NCBI RefSeq assembly: GCF_007860095.1
Contig: NZ_SJPT01000013.1
Span: 59,478-123,477 of the forward strand
Direction of reading: 5' to 3'
Length of the DNA stretch: 64,000 nt
Source of the DNA: Novipirellula galeiformis
Lineage (GTDB): Bacteria; Planctomycetota; Planctomycetia; Pirellulales; Pirellulaceae
Numbering within the stretch: position 1 is the stretch's first letter; every line of letters begins with the position of its first letter. The position numbers and the translations under genes were made by a program. Below the pieces are notes generated by a model. That model saw nothing but the letters and a program-made list of their open reading frames with translations, was not told where the DNA came from and did not search any database. Below are positions 46,034 through 55,281 of the stretch, piece after piece.

Positions 46034-48636
46034 AATGCGTTCTCTCTGGTGGCGTTTGCGTTGATGGATGAATCGTTGGAATACTTGTCGCTCGCTGGCC
46101 GCGTCAACCGAGCTTGCACTTGCGTCTTTAACGCGGCGAGACTTTGCTCAATCATTTGCGGCTCCACGTCCGCGTCGGTGGAGCTTGACGCCGTCTTTTT
46201 CCCGAACCGTAATCGATAGAACGTGTCCGTCAATAGACGAATCGGCGAAGAGGCGTCTGAACTCGCATTGGGCGCGGTTTGATCCGCGAACCGATTTAAC
46301 TCCGCATCGGCGACGTCGGCAAATTCGTATGGCGTTTGAGCGGGTTGGCGTCGAATCCCGCATTGCAGCAAGCAATCGAGCGCCTCGGCATAGAAGGCAA
46401 GACTCGGACGAGAGGGTTGCGGCGGACGAGGCAGCCTTGCACGCCAACGAATTGCCGAGACCCCTCGCACCGATCCAAACAGCCCGAGCGTCAGGATCAC
46501 ACCAAATAACGCCGCGGGCCACGAGAAACCATTCCGCAAGGAAAGAGTCCCGCCACCGAGTTGCCCCGCCTGAATTTGGTCGATCACCCCTTTCAACACC
46601 ATCGTTAATACATTTCTCGATTCGATGATGGGAGACATTGCCGTTTTGGTTTTGCCTGACGTCGACGCTTTACTCGTATTCAAGTCGACCACATAACCTT
46701 TCCAAAGTGTTTCGGCCAAGTCGATCACGCTGTTGACGCCTTGTGTGTTCCCCTCGGAATTGCTGCCTCCCGGCGTGGCGTCTAAACGCAGCCAATACTC
46801 CTCTGACTTCGGTTGACCATACACCACCTGATGAATGTCTCGCTCGTCAATCAACGCTTCGACCCAAGCATGCGCATGCGATTGACGGGCGACATAATAA
46901 TGCCCTAGTTCGTTGAAATCATCGGTGTGGTAGCCGACAACCAAGCGCGCCGGGATGCCTTGGCTTCGCAACATCATCGCAAGCGCCGAGGCGAAATATT
47001 GGCAGTGCCCACGACGGTCCGTCGCGACAAATTTTTCGATTGGATCGACGGTTCCCGACGACTCCGCGTTTAGATTCAAGGTGTACTCAAAGCCACCTTC
47101 GATACTAAGAAATTCGACGAACCGTTGCGCAATCGCCACGGGGCCGCTCTCATGCTCAGGCATGCTGCTGGCGATCGCGTCGGCCAAAAGCTTCACCGTT
47201 GGCATTCGCTTTTCGTTAAACCGGAGCAACCGGTTACGATATCCGCGACGAAACCGATCGGAGGAATCCAATCCCAATCCCCTCCTCTGACTCTCATACC
47301 GCCGGTTCTTGAGCTCCGCAAGTTCCGATTCGCTGACAGGCTCGGTTGCCGCCGAGCGAGCAATCCATTCCGATTGATAGCCGTCGCGGAATGCGTGAGT
47401 TCCAAACGCATACCGAATCGGCGGATGCTCCCATTCAGCTCGATCGCGACGCCCAATCGTCCACCGATCATAGCGGTGAACCACATCGGATTGTCGATTG
47501 GTACGGAAGTAGGGCGCAATCGCAAACAAGGAGTCGCTTCTCATCGCTTTACAATCGATGTCCACATGCACGGCATCATAGAAATTCCGATCGTTACTTC
47601 GCTGCGGAAAATACTCTAACGGCAAACGTTGAGAATCGTGGATCGTGCTGCCGGGAAGCGAAGACCAATCCGCGGTCGCTTCCCCCTTGTCATCGTGCGA
47701 ATGATAATGTTCGAGCACTCGCCCACGCAAATAGATGCCGTTGATGGCTTGATAGGGCTTCTCGGTCGCTCGCTCCGTCATCCAGACGCGAAGGGCAACC
47801 TCGGTGTTTTGCTGCATTTGCCCAAATTGCTTCAAACGAACCACGTCGTCGAAGCCTACTAACGCGTTGCCTTCATTGTTCATTCGCGCGGACTCCGTCG
47901 TCCGCGGGATCGCGTAAAAGAAAGTGCCCCCGATCATCAAAACCGCCGGAATCATCGACCACAAAATCGTCGGCAGCATGCCTCGCTGTGTGACCGGCGC
48001 CGCGTCAACAGAGTCCGCAGCGACGTGCTGCGTTGGCCAGCTCTCCACGCCGCCAAGCGAAGTCGACATCCCGGAAATCTCTGTTCCCCCCTCACCCGGC
48101 TCGACGCCCGACAAAAGGGCCAGTGCATAGGCTGCGACCAAGCCAATCGGGACCATCAAGATCCCAAAACTCAAGGCGTTGTTAAAGACCGCCGCGACGA
48201 TCAGTTCCAGCAGACAGAACACGCACAATTGTTCACAAACCCGCCGCGTTTTCCGCTGCAGCATCAAGATCGCTTGCACCAACACCAACAATTCGGAGAC
48301 TGCGACAAGATGCCGATCTCCAGAGCGGTAGAGGTCCAGTGTGATCCAAAACCGACTGCTGGGATCGATTACGATAAAATCGCTGACGCAATAGACCGCC
48401 GACGCGATCATCGCCATGTAGGCGAGGGCAGCGGGAAGCGAAAATAACGCTAACCAATCGACGAACAGGTAGCCAAAGACGGAAAAGAAAATCGCAACCA
48501 GGGCAAACGTCTCCGTTTCCGCATTGCTGGCCAGAACCATGCCGCCGAGACAGGACAAAATCGCGAAGAATAACTTCACGCGCCCATCCACTCGCGCTTC
48601 TGCGCCCTTTGAAACAGGTGCGATGATTGTTGACAT
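46030..48636 (-). CDS. Membrane transglutaminase-like protein (TgpA type: DUF3488, transglutaminase core, DUF4129)
   Basis: An 868-residue membrane protein. The N-terminal 250 residues contain several hydrophobic segments (VKLFFAILSCLGGMVLASN, ALVAIFFSVFGYLFVDWLALF, ILWSMIPAVLMIGGTFFYAIP), a large periplasmic part follows, and a last membrane segment (AALFGVILTLGLFGSV) precedes a DUF4129-like tail (QTPYEFADVADAEL). The transglutaminase core shows Cys545 in RRGHCQYFASA, His in SHAHAWVE and Asp in LRLDATPG, the full Cys-His-Asp triad. A GGAG site five bases upstream supports the ATG. The family is often operon-linked to MoxR and DUF58, as here. It probably cross-links or cleaves envelope proteins. 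Confidence 0.94.
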   Translation of the reverse strand: MSTIIAPVSKGAEARVDGRVKLFFAILSCLGGMVLASNAETETFALVAIFFSVFGYLFVDWLALFSLPAALAYMAMIASAVYCVSDFIVIDPSSRFWITLDLYRSGDRHLVAVSELLVLVQAILMLQRKTRRVCEQLCVFCLLELIVAAVFNNALSFGILMVPIGLVAAYALALLSGVEPGEGGTEISGMSTSLGGVESWPTQHVAADSVDAAPVTQRGMLPTILWSMIPAVLMIGGTFFYAIPRTTESARMNNEGNALVGFDDVVRLKQFGQMQQNTEVALRVWMTERATEKPYQAINGIYLRGRVLEHYHSHDDKGEATADWSSLPGSTIHDSQRLPLEYFPQRSNDRNFYDAVHVDIDCKAMRSDSLFAIAPYFRTNRQSDVVHRYDRWTIGRRDRAEWEHPPIRYAFGTHAFRDGYQSEWIARSAATEPVSESELAELKNRRYESQRRGLGLDSSDRFRRGYRNRLLRFNEKRMPTVKLLADAIASSMPEHESGPVAIAQRFVEFLSIEGGFEYTLNLNAESSGTVDPIEKFVATDRRGHCQYFASALAMMLRSQGIPARLVVGYHTDDFNELGHYYVARQSHAHAWVEALIDERDIHQVVYGQPKSEEYWLRLDATPGGSNSEGNTQGVNSVIDLAETLWKGYVVDLNTSKASTSGKTKTAMSPIIESRNVLTMVLKGVIDQIQAGQLGGGTLSLRNGFSWPAALFGVILTLGLFGSVRGVSAIRWRARLPRPPQPSRPSLAFYAEALDCLLQCGIRRQPAQTPYEFADVADAELNRFADQTAPNASSDASSPIRLLTDTFYRLRFGKKTASSSTDADVEPQMIEQSLAALKTQVQARLTRPASDKYSNDSSINANATRENAL

Positions 48637-48783
48637 AAGTCTCCGTTCCTTGCTTTGCCCCCCTTTGAAGTGACGCCAACGTCGCTTTTCAAGGATCTGC
48701 TCGACTACCTTCTCATCTTATCCCGCCACCGCCACGTCGGAAACACCGCGAATACCTCAAGCCCCGCTCTGGGACCGCGTTTC

Positions 48784-50004
48784 TTACTTCTCATTGCTCA
48801 CTTCAAACCATCCTCGCTCCGCAGCGGATGAGACGTCGATCCAGCGCAAGGCGCGACGACGCAGCCAGCGATCAAAGACGCGACGCTCCTCATCACTGGT
48901 CGACGCGAGCGTCGGATTCCTCGCACGGGGACTGACAACCAACAGATCCTTGAACCGCCCTCCGACACCGGCGGCTTGGTCCAACGCGGCCGTGAAGGTG
49001 GGCGAATCGGTGACTTCCAAACGCGAGAGCAGTGACAGCACCTCGCGTTTTTGCTCGGCTGAAGCCCCCGCCATCATCGCCAGCGGTTGGCGACCGGCCG
49101 CCACCAATACAATTCGATTCGTCGTCAAGCCGCTCAATCGCAGCACCAGGGAGGCGGCGACGCTAATCGCCAGTTCGACATTCACATTCGACGTTTTCGG
49201 CGTCGCGAGAAAACCATCCACTAGCACACATAGTTCATATCGTTGCGATTGTTCGTACTGGCTGACCACCGGTTCATTCAAACGTGCCGAGGTTCGCCAA
49301 TGAATTTTTCTCAACGTGTCCCCATCGCGATAAGGACGCAATCCAAAAAAATCGCCATCGGATCTTCCGCTCCGTTCACTCGCTCTCGAGACGCCTTCGT
49401 GTCGTCCCGAAAGTGCCCGTTGCCATCCTCGCTTGAGCGTGACAAGGTTCGGGAACACCTCGAGAGTTTCGTCGTGGTTATCGGTGACTTTCGCGGTCAA
49501 CAAATCGAGTGGAAACGAGCTGGCAACACGCAACGGACCAAACGTCAATCTCCCACGAGATTGTGGGACCATCATGGAAGAGGTCGTCGCGGTGCTCGCC
49601 GCAGCGATGTACTGGATCGCTCCTCCGTAGGGAGTCCCGATGGGTTCACGTTCGTGTTGCGGAGCTCGTGATTTGACTTGGTCTTCCACTCGAAGCAACC
49701 ACAACGACATCCAAGCGCTGTGATTGGTCACCTCGAAATTTACCGCAAATGCTTTCCCCGCAAACGCCTCGGTTGGCAAACGCCGGCGAATCGAAAGGGC
49801 CATCAACGCCCCGCGGGACCATCGCCACTGTACGAACAGGGCCCCGACCAAGATGCCGGCAACGACCAGCAACAAATTGAACCCGCGCAGCGCTCCCCCA
49901 AGCATCGCAAACGTGCTGACAAAGACGAAATGCATCCCCAGACGTGTCAAACGCACCTTACGCGATTGGACCGACGAGTTCAGCGATTCGTTGCGAAGTA
50001 GCAT
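48784..50004 (-). CDS. DUF58 domain-containing protein
   Basis: A 406-residue protein with two N-terminal membrane segments (MHFVFVSTFAMLGGALRGF and LLLVVAGILVGALFVQW). The DUF58 signature is GLRPYRDGDTLRKIHWRTSAR around residue 230, followed by a vWA-like stretch (YELCVLVDGFLATPKTSN). DUF58 proteins sit with MoxR ATPases and transglutaminase-like proteins and are thought to assist assembly or activation of a periplasmic complex. It lies between moxR-like and transglutaminase genes on the same strand with short gaps (214 and 147 nt). Confidence 0.94.
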   Translation of the reverse strand: MLLRNESLNSSVQSRKVRLTRLGMHFVFVSTFAMLGGALRGFNLLLVVAGILVGALFVQWRWSRGALMALSIRRRLPTEAFAGKAFAVNFEVTNHSAWMSLWLLRVEDQVKSRAPQHEREPIGTPYGGAIQYIAAASTATTSSMMVPQSRGRLTFGPLRVASSFPLDLLTAKVTDNHDETLEVFPNLVTLKRGWQRALSGRHEGVSRASERSGRSDGDFFGLRPYRDGDTLRKIHWRTSARLNEPVVSQYEQSQRYELCVLVDGFLATPKTSNVNVELAISVAASLVLRLSGLTTNRIVLVAAGRQPLAMMAGASAEQKREVLSLLSRLEVTDSPTFTAALDQAAGVGGRFKDLLVVSPRARNPTLASTSDEERRVFDRWLRRRALRWIDVSSAAERGWFEVSNEK

Positions 50005-50218
50005 AAAAAAACCGACTAAGAGTCATACACGCAAAACCGATCCGCCGCCTGCTCGGCGATCGCGACCACGGTGTGCCCCCCTCGACGTGCCCCCGAGAGC
50101 AACGTCATGCGAGTCACCGTCATGCGAGTCACCGCCCCCGAGAGTAATCTCACTGCGAGTTCCCGCCAGCAGCCAATCACACGCCAAGACGTGAATCGCC
50201 GAACGGGTGCGTCCGCAG

Positions 50219-51160
50219 CTAAACGGGCACCGCCACCTGTTCGATAATCGCTGCGATCTGCTTCTCGACCAATAGCCGACTCGGCCCTTGGAAAACACTG
50301 TCGTGAACCACCCGGTGCGATAGCGTAGCCACCGCTAACGCCTTGATATCGTCGGGCGTCACAAAGTCACGCGACTCGGTGATCGCTCGGGCTTGGCAAC
50401 CACGATAGAAACTGAGCGCCCCGCGCGTGCTGACCCCGTATTCGAACTCAGCGTGCGAGCGAGTCGCTTCGACAATGTCCAACAGGTAATTGACCAACGA
50501 TTCCTCAAACACAACATCGCGCACGTTCGCTTGAGCGGCGCGAATCGCATCGAGTGTGGCAACCGATTGCAATCGATTGACCGGTTCGCCGCTACGATGC
50601 GTCACCAAAACCTCGCGTTCCCAGCGACGGTCCGCGTAGCCGATCGAAGTCCGCAACAAGAATCGATCCAACTGACTTTCCGGAAGTGCGTACGTGCCTT
50701 CGAACTCGAATGGGTTCTGTGTCGCCACGACAATGAAGGGTTGTGGCAGCGGATGGGTCACTCCATCGATCGAAACACTCCCTTCGCTCATCGCTTCGAG
50801 TAGTGCGGATTGCGTCCGCGGTGGGGCTCGATTGATTTCGTCGGCCAACACCACGTTGGCGAAAATGGGTCCCGGGTGAAACTCAAATTCCCGCCGATCA
50901 CTGCGGTAAACCATGCTGCCGGTAATATCGCTGGGCAACAAGTCAGGCGTAAATTGCAAACGCGAAAATTTTCCGTCGATGGAATGCGCGAGCGCTTTTG
51001 CAGCCAACGTCTTTCCCACCCCGGGCACATCTTCGAGCAAGATATGCTCGCCGGCCAACAAGGCTACAACTAACATCTGAACGACATCGGATTTGCCAAA
51101 GACGACCTGTTCAATGTTTTGTCGCAAAGAACGAGAGGTGTCGTAGGCTTCTCGCGTCAT
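50219..51160 (-). CDS. MoxR-family AAA+ ATPase
   Basis: A 313-residue cytoplasmic ATPase from the ATG at 51160 (the frame reaches 51226). Walker A is EDVPGVGKTLAAKAL, Walker B is NVVLADEINRAPPRTQ, and the sensor and substrate segments are VATQNPFEFEGTYALPESQLDRFL and the C-terminal lid (YGVSTRGALSFYRGCQARA). These are the standard MoxR motifs. MoxR proteins are chaperone-like and act with vWA or DUF58 proteins. It is the first gene of the operon continuing with DUF58, transglutaminase and cmk, so the promoter should be upstream of 51160. Confidence 0.95.
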   Translation of the reverse strand: MTREAYDTSRSLRQNIEQVVFGKSDVVQMLVVALLAGEHILLEDVPGVGKTLAAKALAHSIDGKFSRLQFTPDLLPSDITGSMVYRSDRREFEFHPGPIFANVVLADEINRAPPRTQSALLEAMSEGSVSIDGVTHPLPQPFIVVATQNPFEFEGTYALPESQLDRFLLRTSIGYADRRWEREVLVTHRSGEPVNRLQSVATLDAIRAAQANVRDVVFEESLVNYLLDIVEATRSHAEFEYGVSTRGALSFYRGCQARAITESRDFVTPDDIKALAVATLSHRVVHDSVFQGPSRLLVEKQIAAIIEQVAVPV

Positions 51161-51409
51161 AGTATTCTTTAACTTGGAAACGTTCGTTGATCGGAAACAC
51201 GTTGATCGGAAACAGCTCAATGCCACCGGTCGCTCTCAACAACCGCCTCACCCGACCCCCCCGGCTTGGGGCAAGGGCATAAACTCGGCCGCGGTTGCAC
51301 CAAGACGCTACCGGAAACACGTCACTTATCGTAACGGACAAACGAACCCGCTTCCATCCGACATGCACTGAATCGGAAATCTTCATGCAAAGCAAATTTC
51401 ATTGCTTAT

Positions 51410-51823
51410 TCATTGGCTAGCGGAACGAATCGGCTCTCGAATCGCGTTCATCAACTCCCGATGCTCAGCCGCGAGGTTGTTCCCCAGCGAAACATCGCCG
51501 GCTCGATACAGCAAGCAAAACTCTCCCTCCACCTCTTTAGCGATCACGCGATGCTCAGACGTGCATGCCGATACCGCACTTTTCCAATAGCTGATCGCCG
51601 CCTCGAACATCAATCCATCTGGTGAACCCGTATCTTCCGTCGCGGAGAAATCCATTCGATCGCGATGTCCCTGACCCTCCGTCCAATGGCTCCCGCCGGG
51701 TAAGCAGAAAACGCTACCCAGACCCGTTGCCAAGGCCCAGCGGAGTCGCCAAATGATCCCCCATCGTGCGTGATTATTACGGTGCCCTGGCTGCGCGGTG
51801 TCGTGTATAACAGAAAGGGACAT
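51410..51823 (-). CDS. Hypothetical small protein with one membrane-like segment
   Basis: A possible protein of 137 residues from the ATG at 51823 (the open frame extends to 52006). It begins MSLSVIHDTAQPGHRNNHAR, has one hydrophobic stretch (IIWRLRWALATGLGSVFCL), and a C-terminal helical region (DGLMFEAAISYWKSAVSACTSEH, LAAEHRELMNAIREP). I recognise no family. The regular amphipathic pattern of the C-terminal half argues for a real gene, but the overlap with no other gene is the main support. Treat as tentative. Confidence 0.4.
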   Translation of the reverse strand: MSLSVIHDTAQPGHRNNHARWGIIWRLRWALATGLGSVFCLPGGSHWTEGQGHRDRMDFSATEDTGSPDGLMFEAAISYWKSAVSACTSEHRVIAKEVEGEFCLLYRAGDVSLGNNLAAEHRELMNAIREPIRSASQ

Positions 51824-52152
51824 TGCGGCTTTGCTCGTGCAGACGTAAATCTCAGTCGCTTTGGTTTTCAGTCGATGTTTGCAAGCCAATGATGTTTGCA
51901 AGCCAATATGATGCCTGCAAACCAATACAGAGCAGCCGCTCGCCCCACCCCGGCCAATCGATCGCTTATAATCTGAAAAATCAGCGTGGTTTCTTTTCTT
52001 GACCAACGGGGTAATAACAAAGTGCTTGCTTAGTGATCCCCAGAGCGAAGCCCAAGCGGATCACCGCAACGATGGATGCGGTTTGCTGAGTTGAGTCACA
52101 AAACCACGTCTTAGCCACATTGAAGTACGGTTAAAAATAGGGGAGTTAGGGA

Positions 52153-53265
52153 ATGACCGGTATCGAACCCCGAAACGCAGTCCGTTTCGCTCGGCTGCTA
52201 ATCGCATTGTTGTTGGGGGGACTCTTGAGCGGCGGCGTTCATGCTCAGTATCCACCTCACTGGAGTGAGCCGGAGGATTTGGAGGAGCCGATCAACACCG
52301 AGCGAATGTTTGTTTTCGTCGATGGGATTTATCTTGCGCCACCATGCCAGATCGAAGTTGCAATTGAAGACGCCAAAATTGTCATCAATGAGCAAACCTA
52401 TGGTGCAGACTCATTTGATTTCACTACCGACACACGGATGGGAAGTGATCCATTGCACGGCGGGCACTACCACTCGATGGAGATGCATCGCATTCCCGGC
52501 GGAAAGTCCGAAGTGGTGTTGAGGCAATTCTCTCGTCAACTGCGTGCACGAATGTACGGCGCCGTGCTGGTACTCTATTCGGGCGAGACTCCAATGCTGC
52601 TCAATTCCTTGCGGGAAGGGCATGACCTACTCAAGGCACTGATCGCAAAGGGAACGGGGCACCAAGACGCCACAGCCATGCTCGAACTAGCGTCCGATGA
52701 TCTTGATCTCGAACTATGCAATCGCCTTCTCGCCGACTTTGAGCCCACGCCCGACTTCATTCGCCGCGCATCCGAGTTGGTGGAAAAACAAGCCATGGTC
52801 GAAGAGGCGAACAACCGAAAGGCAGCTGCATTGATCTTGGGTCAACAAATCTCGTACCCCTTGAGTATATTTGCCATGATCGTGGTGGTGTTTGCGTTTG
52901 GTCATCTCATCTCAAATCCCCAACAACTTGCCGCCAATCATGAAGACCCACGCGTGGTCGCCAATGCCAAGAAAGCCACGATCGCCTCGCTCGCGATCTT
53001 GGCGTTACTCTCCCTGGTCGACCTCATCTGGACGTTGATCGCTCACGAAAGTGGCACGATGCGTGAACTGAATCCACTCGGCAGCGGATTGATTGATCGA
53101 CCGGCACAACTGGTCCTGTTCAAAATCACACTCACGACATTGTCGATCGGTTTACTGTATTGGCTCCACGAACTGCCCCTGGCGCGTCGGGCCACGTGGT
53201 GGTGCTGCTTGGTGCTGACCTTGCTGACGGCTCGTTGGTTGACCTTCAACTCGATGTTCTTATAG
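52153..53265 (+). CDS. Exported/membrane protein with unknown N-terminal domain and DUF5658-like C-terminus
   Basis: A 370-residue protein with a good upstream GGGGAG site. After a signal peptide (LLIALLLGGLLSGGVHAQ) comes a 190-residue extracytoplasmic region that starts MFVFVDGIYLAPPCQIEVAIEDAKIVINEQTYG and has no family I can name. Membrane segments follow (ISYPLSIFAMIVVVFAFGHLI, then ASLAILALLSLVDLIWTL, ITLTTLSIGLLYWLHELPL, WWCCLVLTLLTARWL). The last three with the ELNPLGSGLIDRPAQLVLFK loop resemble DUF5658, a small integral-membrane domain. Joining it to a long periplasmic region is not something I recognise. It stands alone between short intergenic gaps. Confidence 0.85.
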   Translation: MTGIEPRNAVRFARLLIALLLGGLLSGGVHAQYPPHWSEPEDLEEPINTERMFVFVDGIYLAPPCQIEVAIEDAKIVINEQTYGADSFDFTTDTRMGSDPLHGGHYHSMEMHRIPGGKSEVVLRQFSRQLRARMYGAVLVLYSGETPMLLNSLREGHDLLKALIAKGTGHQDATAMLELASDDLDLELCNRLLADFEPTPDFIRRASELVEKQAMVEEANNRKAAALILGQQISYPLSIFAMIVVVFAFGHLISNPQQLAANHEDPRVVANAKKATIASLAILALLSLVDLIWTLIAHESGTMRELNPLGSGLIDRPAQLVLFKITLTTLSIGLLYWLHELPLARRATWWCCLVLTLLTARWLTFNSMFL

Positions 53266-53340
53266 CGATGTTGCAATAGCCATCGTTCCGATCGTCAGCA
53301 ACTCGAAGCTCCTTATTGACGCTCCACGGCATCCTTCGCT

Positions 53341-53370
53341 AGACCACGTTCTGACGCACACTGCGACGGG
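53341..53370 (+). repeat. Family A repeat, degenerate core
   Basis: AGACCACGTTCTGACGCACA followed by CTGCGACGGG resembles the family A core (GACCACGTTC, then GCAGC-ACGG) with several changes. It again lies between convergent genes. The flanks are not recognisable, so this is a weak call. Confidence 0.35.
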
Positions 53371-53429
53371 CTAATTTTGATCGAGACCGCGGCGGCTCCG
53401 CTAACATCGTGGTGAGACGGGACAACCTG

Positions 53430-54830
53430 CTACGGGGCAACCTGCGACGGGGCCAGCAACGGCTGTAACGCCTCTTTGATGATCGCTTCACTGCCGCGTG
53501 CGACCCAGCGCCATCCGTGATCAAAGCCATCGACGAAGGCTTGTTCACTGGGGATATACCCTGGCCAACATTCGCCATAGCCGACCGTCATGACGAAACG
53601 ATCGGGGCTCATCTGCTGGGCCATTAACTGATAATGAACGAACGATTCGCCTGGCATCAGCAATAGTCTCGCCTCTCCCAACTCCAAGCACGGCAGGTCA
53701 ATCGGCTGTCCCCTCTCGACACGATCCAAGGAACTAAGGCCCATTGCCGCGCTGATCCGATTCTCGACCGTCGCTTGCTCATTCTCAAGCACTTGCATCA
53801 TTGACGGGCGGGTAAACGCGGGCTCGTCAATGAACGGTAATTTTAGCGATCCCATTTTTAGAGCGACTCGGTCTAGAGGCGTGCGGACCGTGGCAGCCTC
53901 CGCTTGCTTCATGGCTTGATAGACGCGATCGGCCAAAACCGCGCGCATCGCAGGGGCGCCATCGTTGTATTTCCCTGCGGTCACATCGCCGCTGCAACCG
54001 CTCAGATAAATTTGTTTCGTCGGTGGTGTGTCGAGCTGACGGCGGCGACGCGCGATGCCAACGAAATCGGCACTCACGGCCCCCTTGCCATAGTGGCTCA
54101 TCGGATGCGTTGCATAACACGAAACAACCGCCAACGCCTTTGTGTCGTGATAGAACGTGATCGACTTCAACATCGGATCAATTTCGCCATCGTCGGCGGC
54201 GGCATAAGCGGGAACGCCTCCTGAACCGCTTCCACGATCGTACCCCACCGTGCCGTCGGCACGGATGACACGTCGACTTGATGCCACTTTCTCAACCGCC
54301 GCTTGACCGAGCCCAATGTGCGTAAGCGGCTCGGCCTCGGCAACCGCAGCCTTCATCGCACGCACCACGTCATCAATACAGCGAGCGTGAAAATCGACAT
54401 CGTATAACTCTCCCTGTAACCCCACGGTGTCCAGGTATCGTTGGGCCCCAGAGTCCGAAATGGGCGCATCATGTTGGTGCAGCGACGAGACCAAGACATG
54501 ATCTCGCGTCGTCATTGCCGCGGCGGCCAGCGCGTCTCGCCATTGATCATAGGCGCCATTGCGAACCTCGCACCAATCCAGCGCCACCAACACGATAGGG
54601 GAATCGGCGCCGAGCAAAACCAAACCATGGGCCTCCAATGGATCGTCGATCTGTTTCACCTTGGTCTTAATGATCCCCATGCAGCGATGCCCAAGCGGAA
54701 TCGTGATGTCAGCCGAGAAGGTGGCAATCTTAAATTGCCCCGGATCGGCACCGTCGGCAACGCGGTTGCCGATCGCGGCAACGCACCCAACCAGGATAAA
54801 AAAGCTGAGCTGGAAAATTTTTGCATTCAT
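53430..54830 (-). CDS. Neutral/alkaline ceramidase-like secreted protein (nucleophile substituted)
   Basis: A 466-residue secreted protein from the ATG at 54830 (frame open to 54872) with signal FQLSFFILVGCVAAIGN. Ceramidase-fold motifs are FKIATFSADITIPLGHRCMG near the N-terminus, SSLHQHDAP (metal-binding His), CYATHPMSHYGKG (second His), MPGESFVHYQL (Glu) and GYGECWPGYIPSEQAF (Tyr). The GDxSPN motif that carries the nucleophilic serine of true ceramidases reads GDVTAG, with Thr284 in the serine place. It may be a metal-dependent amidase or esterase using water directly, or an inactive homologue. Divergent from the sialidase-like fusion gene, 450 nt away. Confidence 0.85.
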   Translation of the reverse strand: MNAKIFQLSFFILVGCVAAIGNRVADGADPGQFKIATFSADITIPLGHRCMGIIKTKVKQIDDPLEAHGLVLLGADSPIVLVALDWCEVRNGAYDQWRDALAAAAMTTRDHVLVSSLHQHDAPISDSGAQRYLDTVGLQGELYDVDFHARCIDDVVRAMKAAVAEAEPLTHIGLGQAAVEKVASSRRVIRADGTVGYDRGSGSGGVPAYAAADDGEIDPMLKSITFYHDTKALAVVSCYATHPMSHYGKGAVSADFVGIARRRRQLDTPPTKQIYLSGCSGDVTAGKYNDGAPAMRAVLADRVYQAMKQAEAATVRTPLDRVALKMGSLKLPFIDEPAFTRPSMMQVLENEQATVENRISAAMGLSSLDRVERGQPIDLPCLELGEARLLLMPGESFVHYQLMAQQMSPDRFVMTVGYGECWPGYIPSEQAFVDGFDHGWRWVARGSEAIIKEALQPLLAPSQVAP

Positions 54831-55281
54831 AAAAAGCGTTCTTCTCGGAAGGAATACGAGCTGGGCAGCCAATCAGACGCAACCGACGCCAATCTCGTTG
54901 GCAAAATCGAGTCGCTACGGGATTCGCATGATAATGCAATTCGCGCCAAGGTGCTGGTCCAGCACACCCCGTCTTGTCGGCACATCCCCCCGCGCCGTGC
55001 GCTACGGCCGAACTCCGGAGTCTACACGGGCGACTGTGATTCAGGTTAAGATGGAGCCTCTACGTCCTTTTTGCAGTTGCCCTGTTGCCGATTCCCCTAA
55101 CAAACTCACACCCCGCAGCGTGAGCGAGGAACTGAATCAATATCGACAATCCCTCGCTGACGCGTCGGTGTATGAATAGCGTGCAACTTCAATGCGTCGG
55201 CGACGGCGCTGCGTCTCCTACCTCCACTCCCTCCTTCCTCGAATTTCCGCTGTGAATGCACCCCAGTTGTTCAAAACGCCC
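54831..55281. other. Divergent promoter region
   Basis: About 450 bases between the ceramidase-like and sialidase-like genes. It contains the second family C hairpin (55109-55170). Promoters for both genes are expected; no clear boxes were seen. Confidence 0.45.
55109..55170. repeat. Family C hairpin, copy 2
   Basis: The arms (CACCCCGCAGCGTGAGCGAG at the left; CCCTCGCTGACGCGTCGGTG at the right) are imperfect inverted copies. The right arm differs from the one at 26797-26815 by few bases, showing a dispersed family. Spacing between arms is similar (about 20 bases). Confidence 0.7.

Noticed and set aside
54441..55049. Plus-strand open frame of 202 codons
   Set aside because: Mostly antisense to the ceramidase-like gene, which has a clear signal peptide and family motifs.
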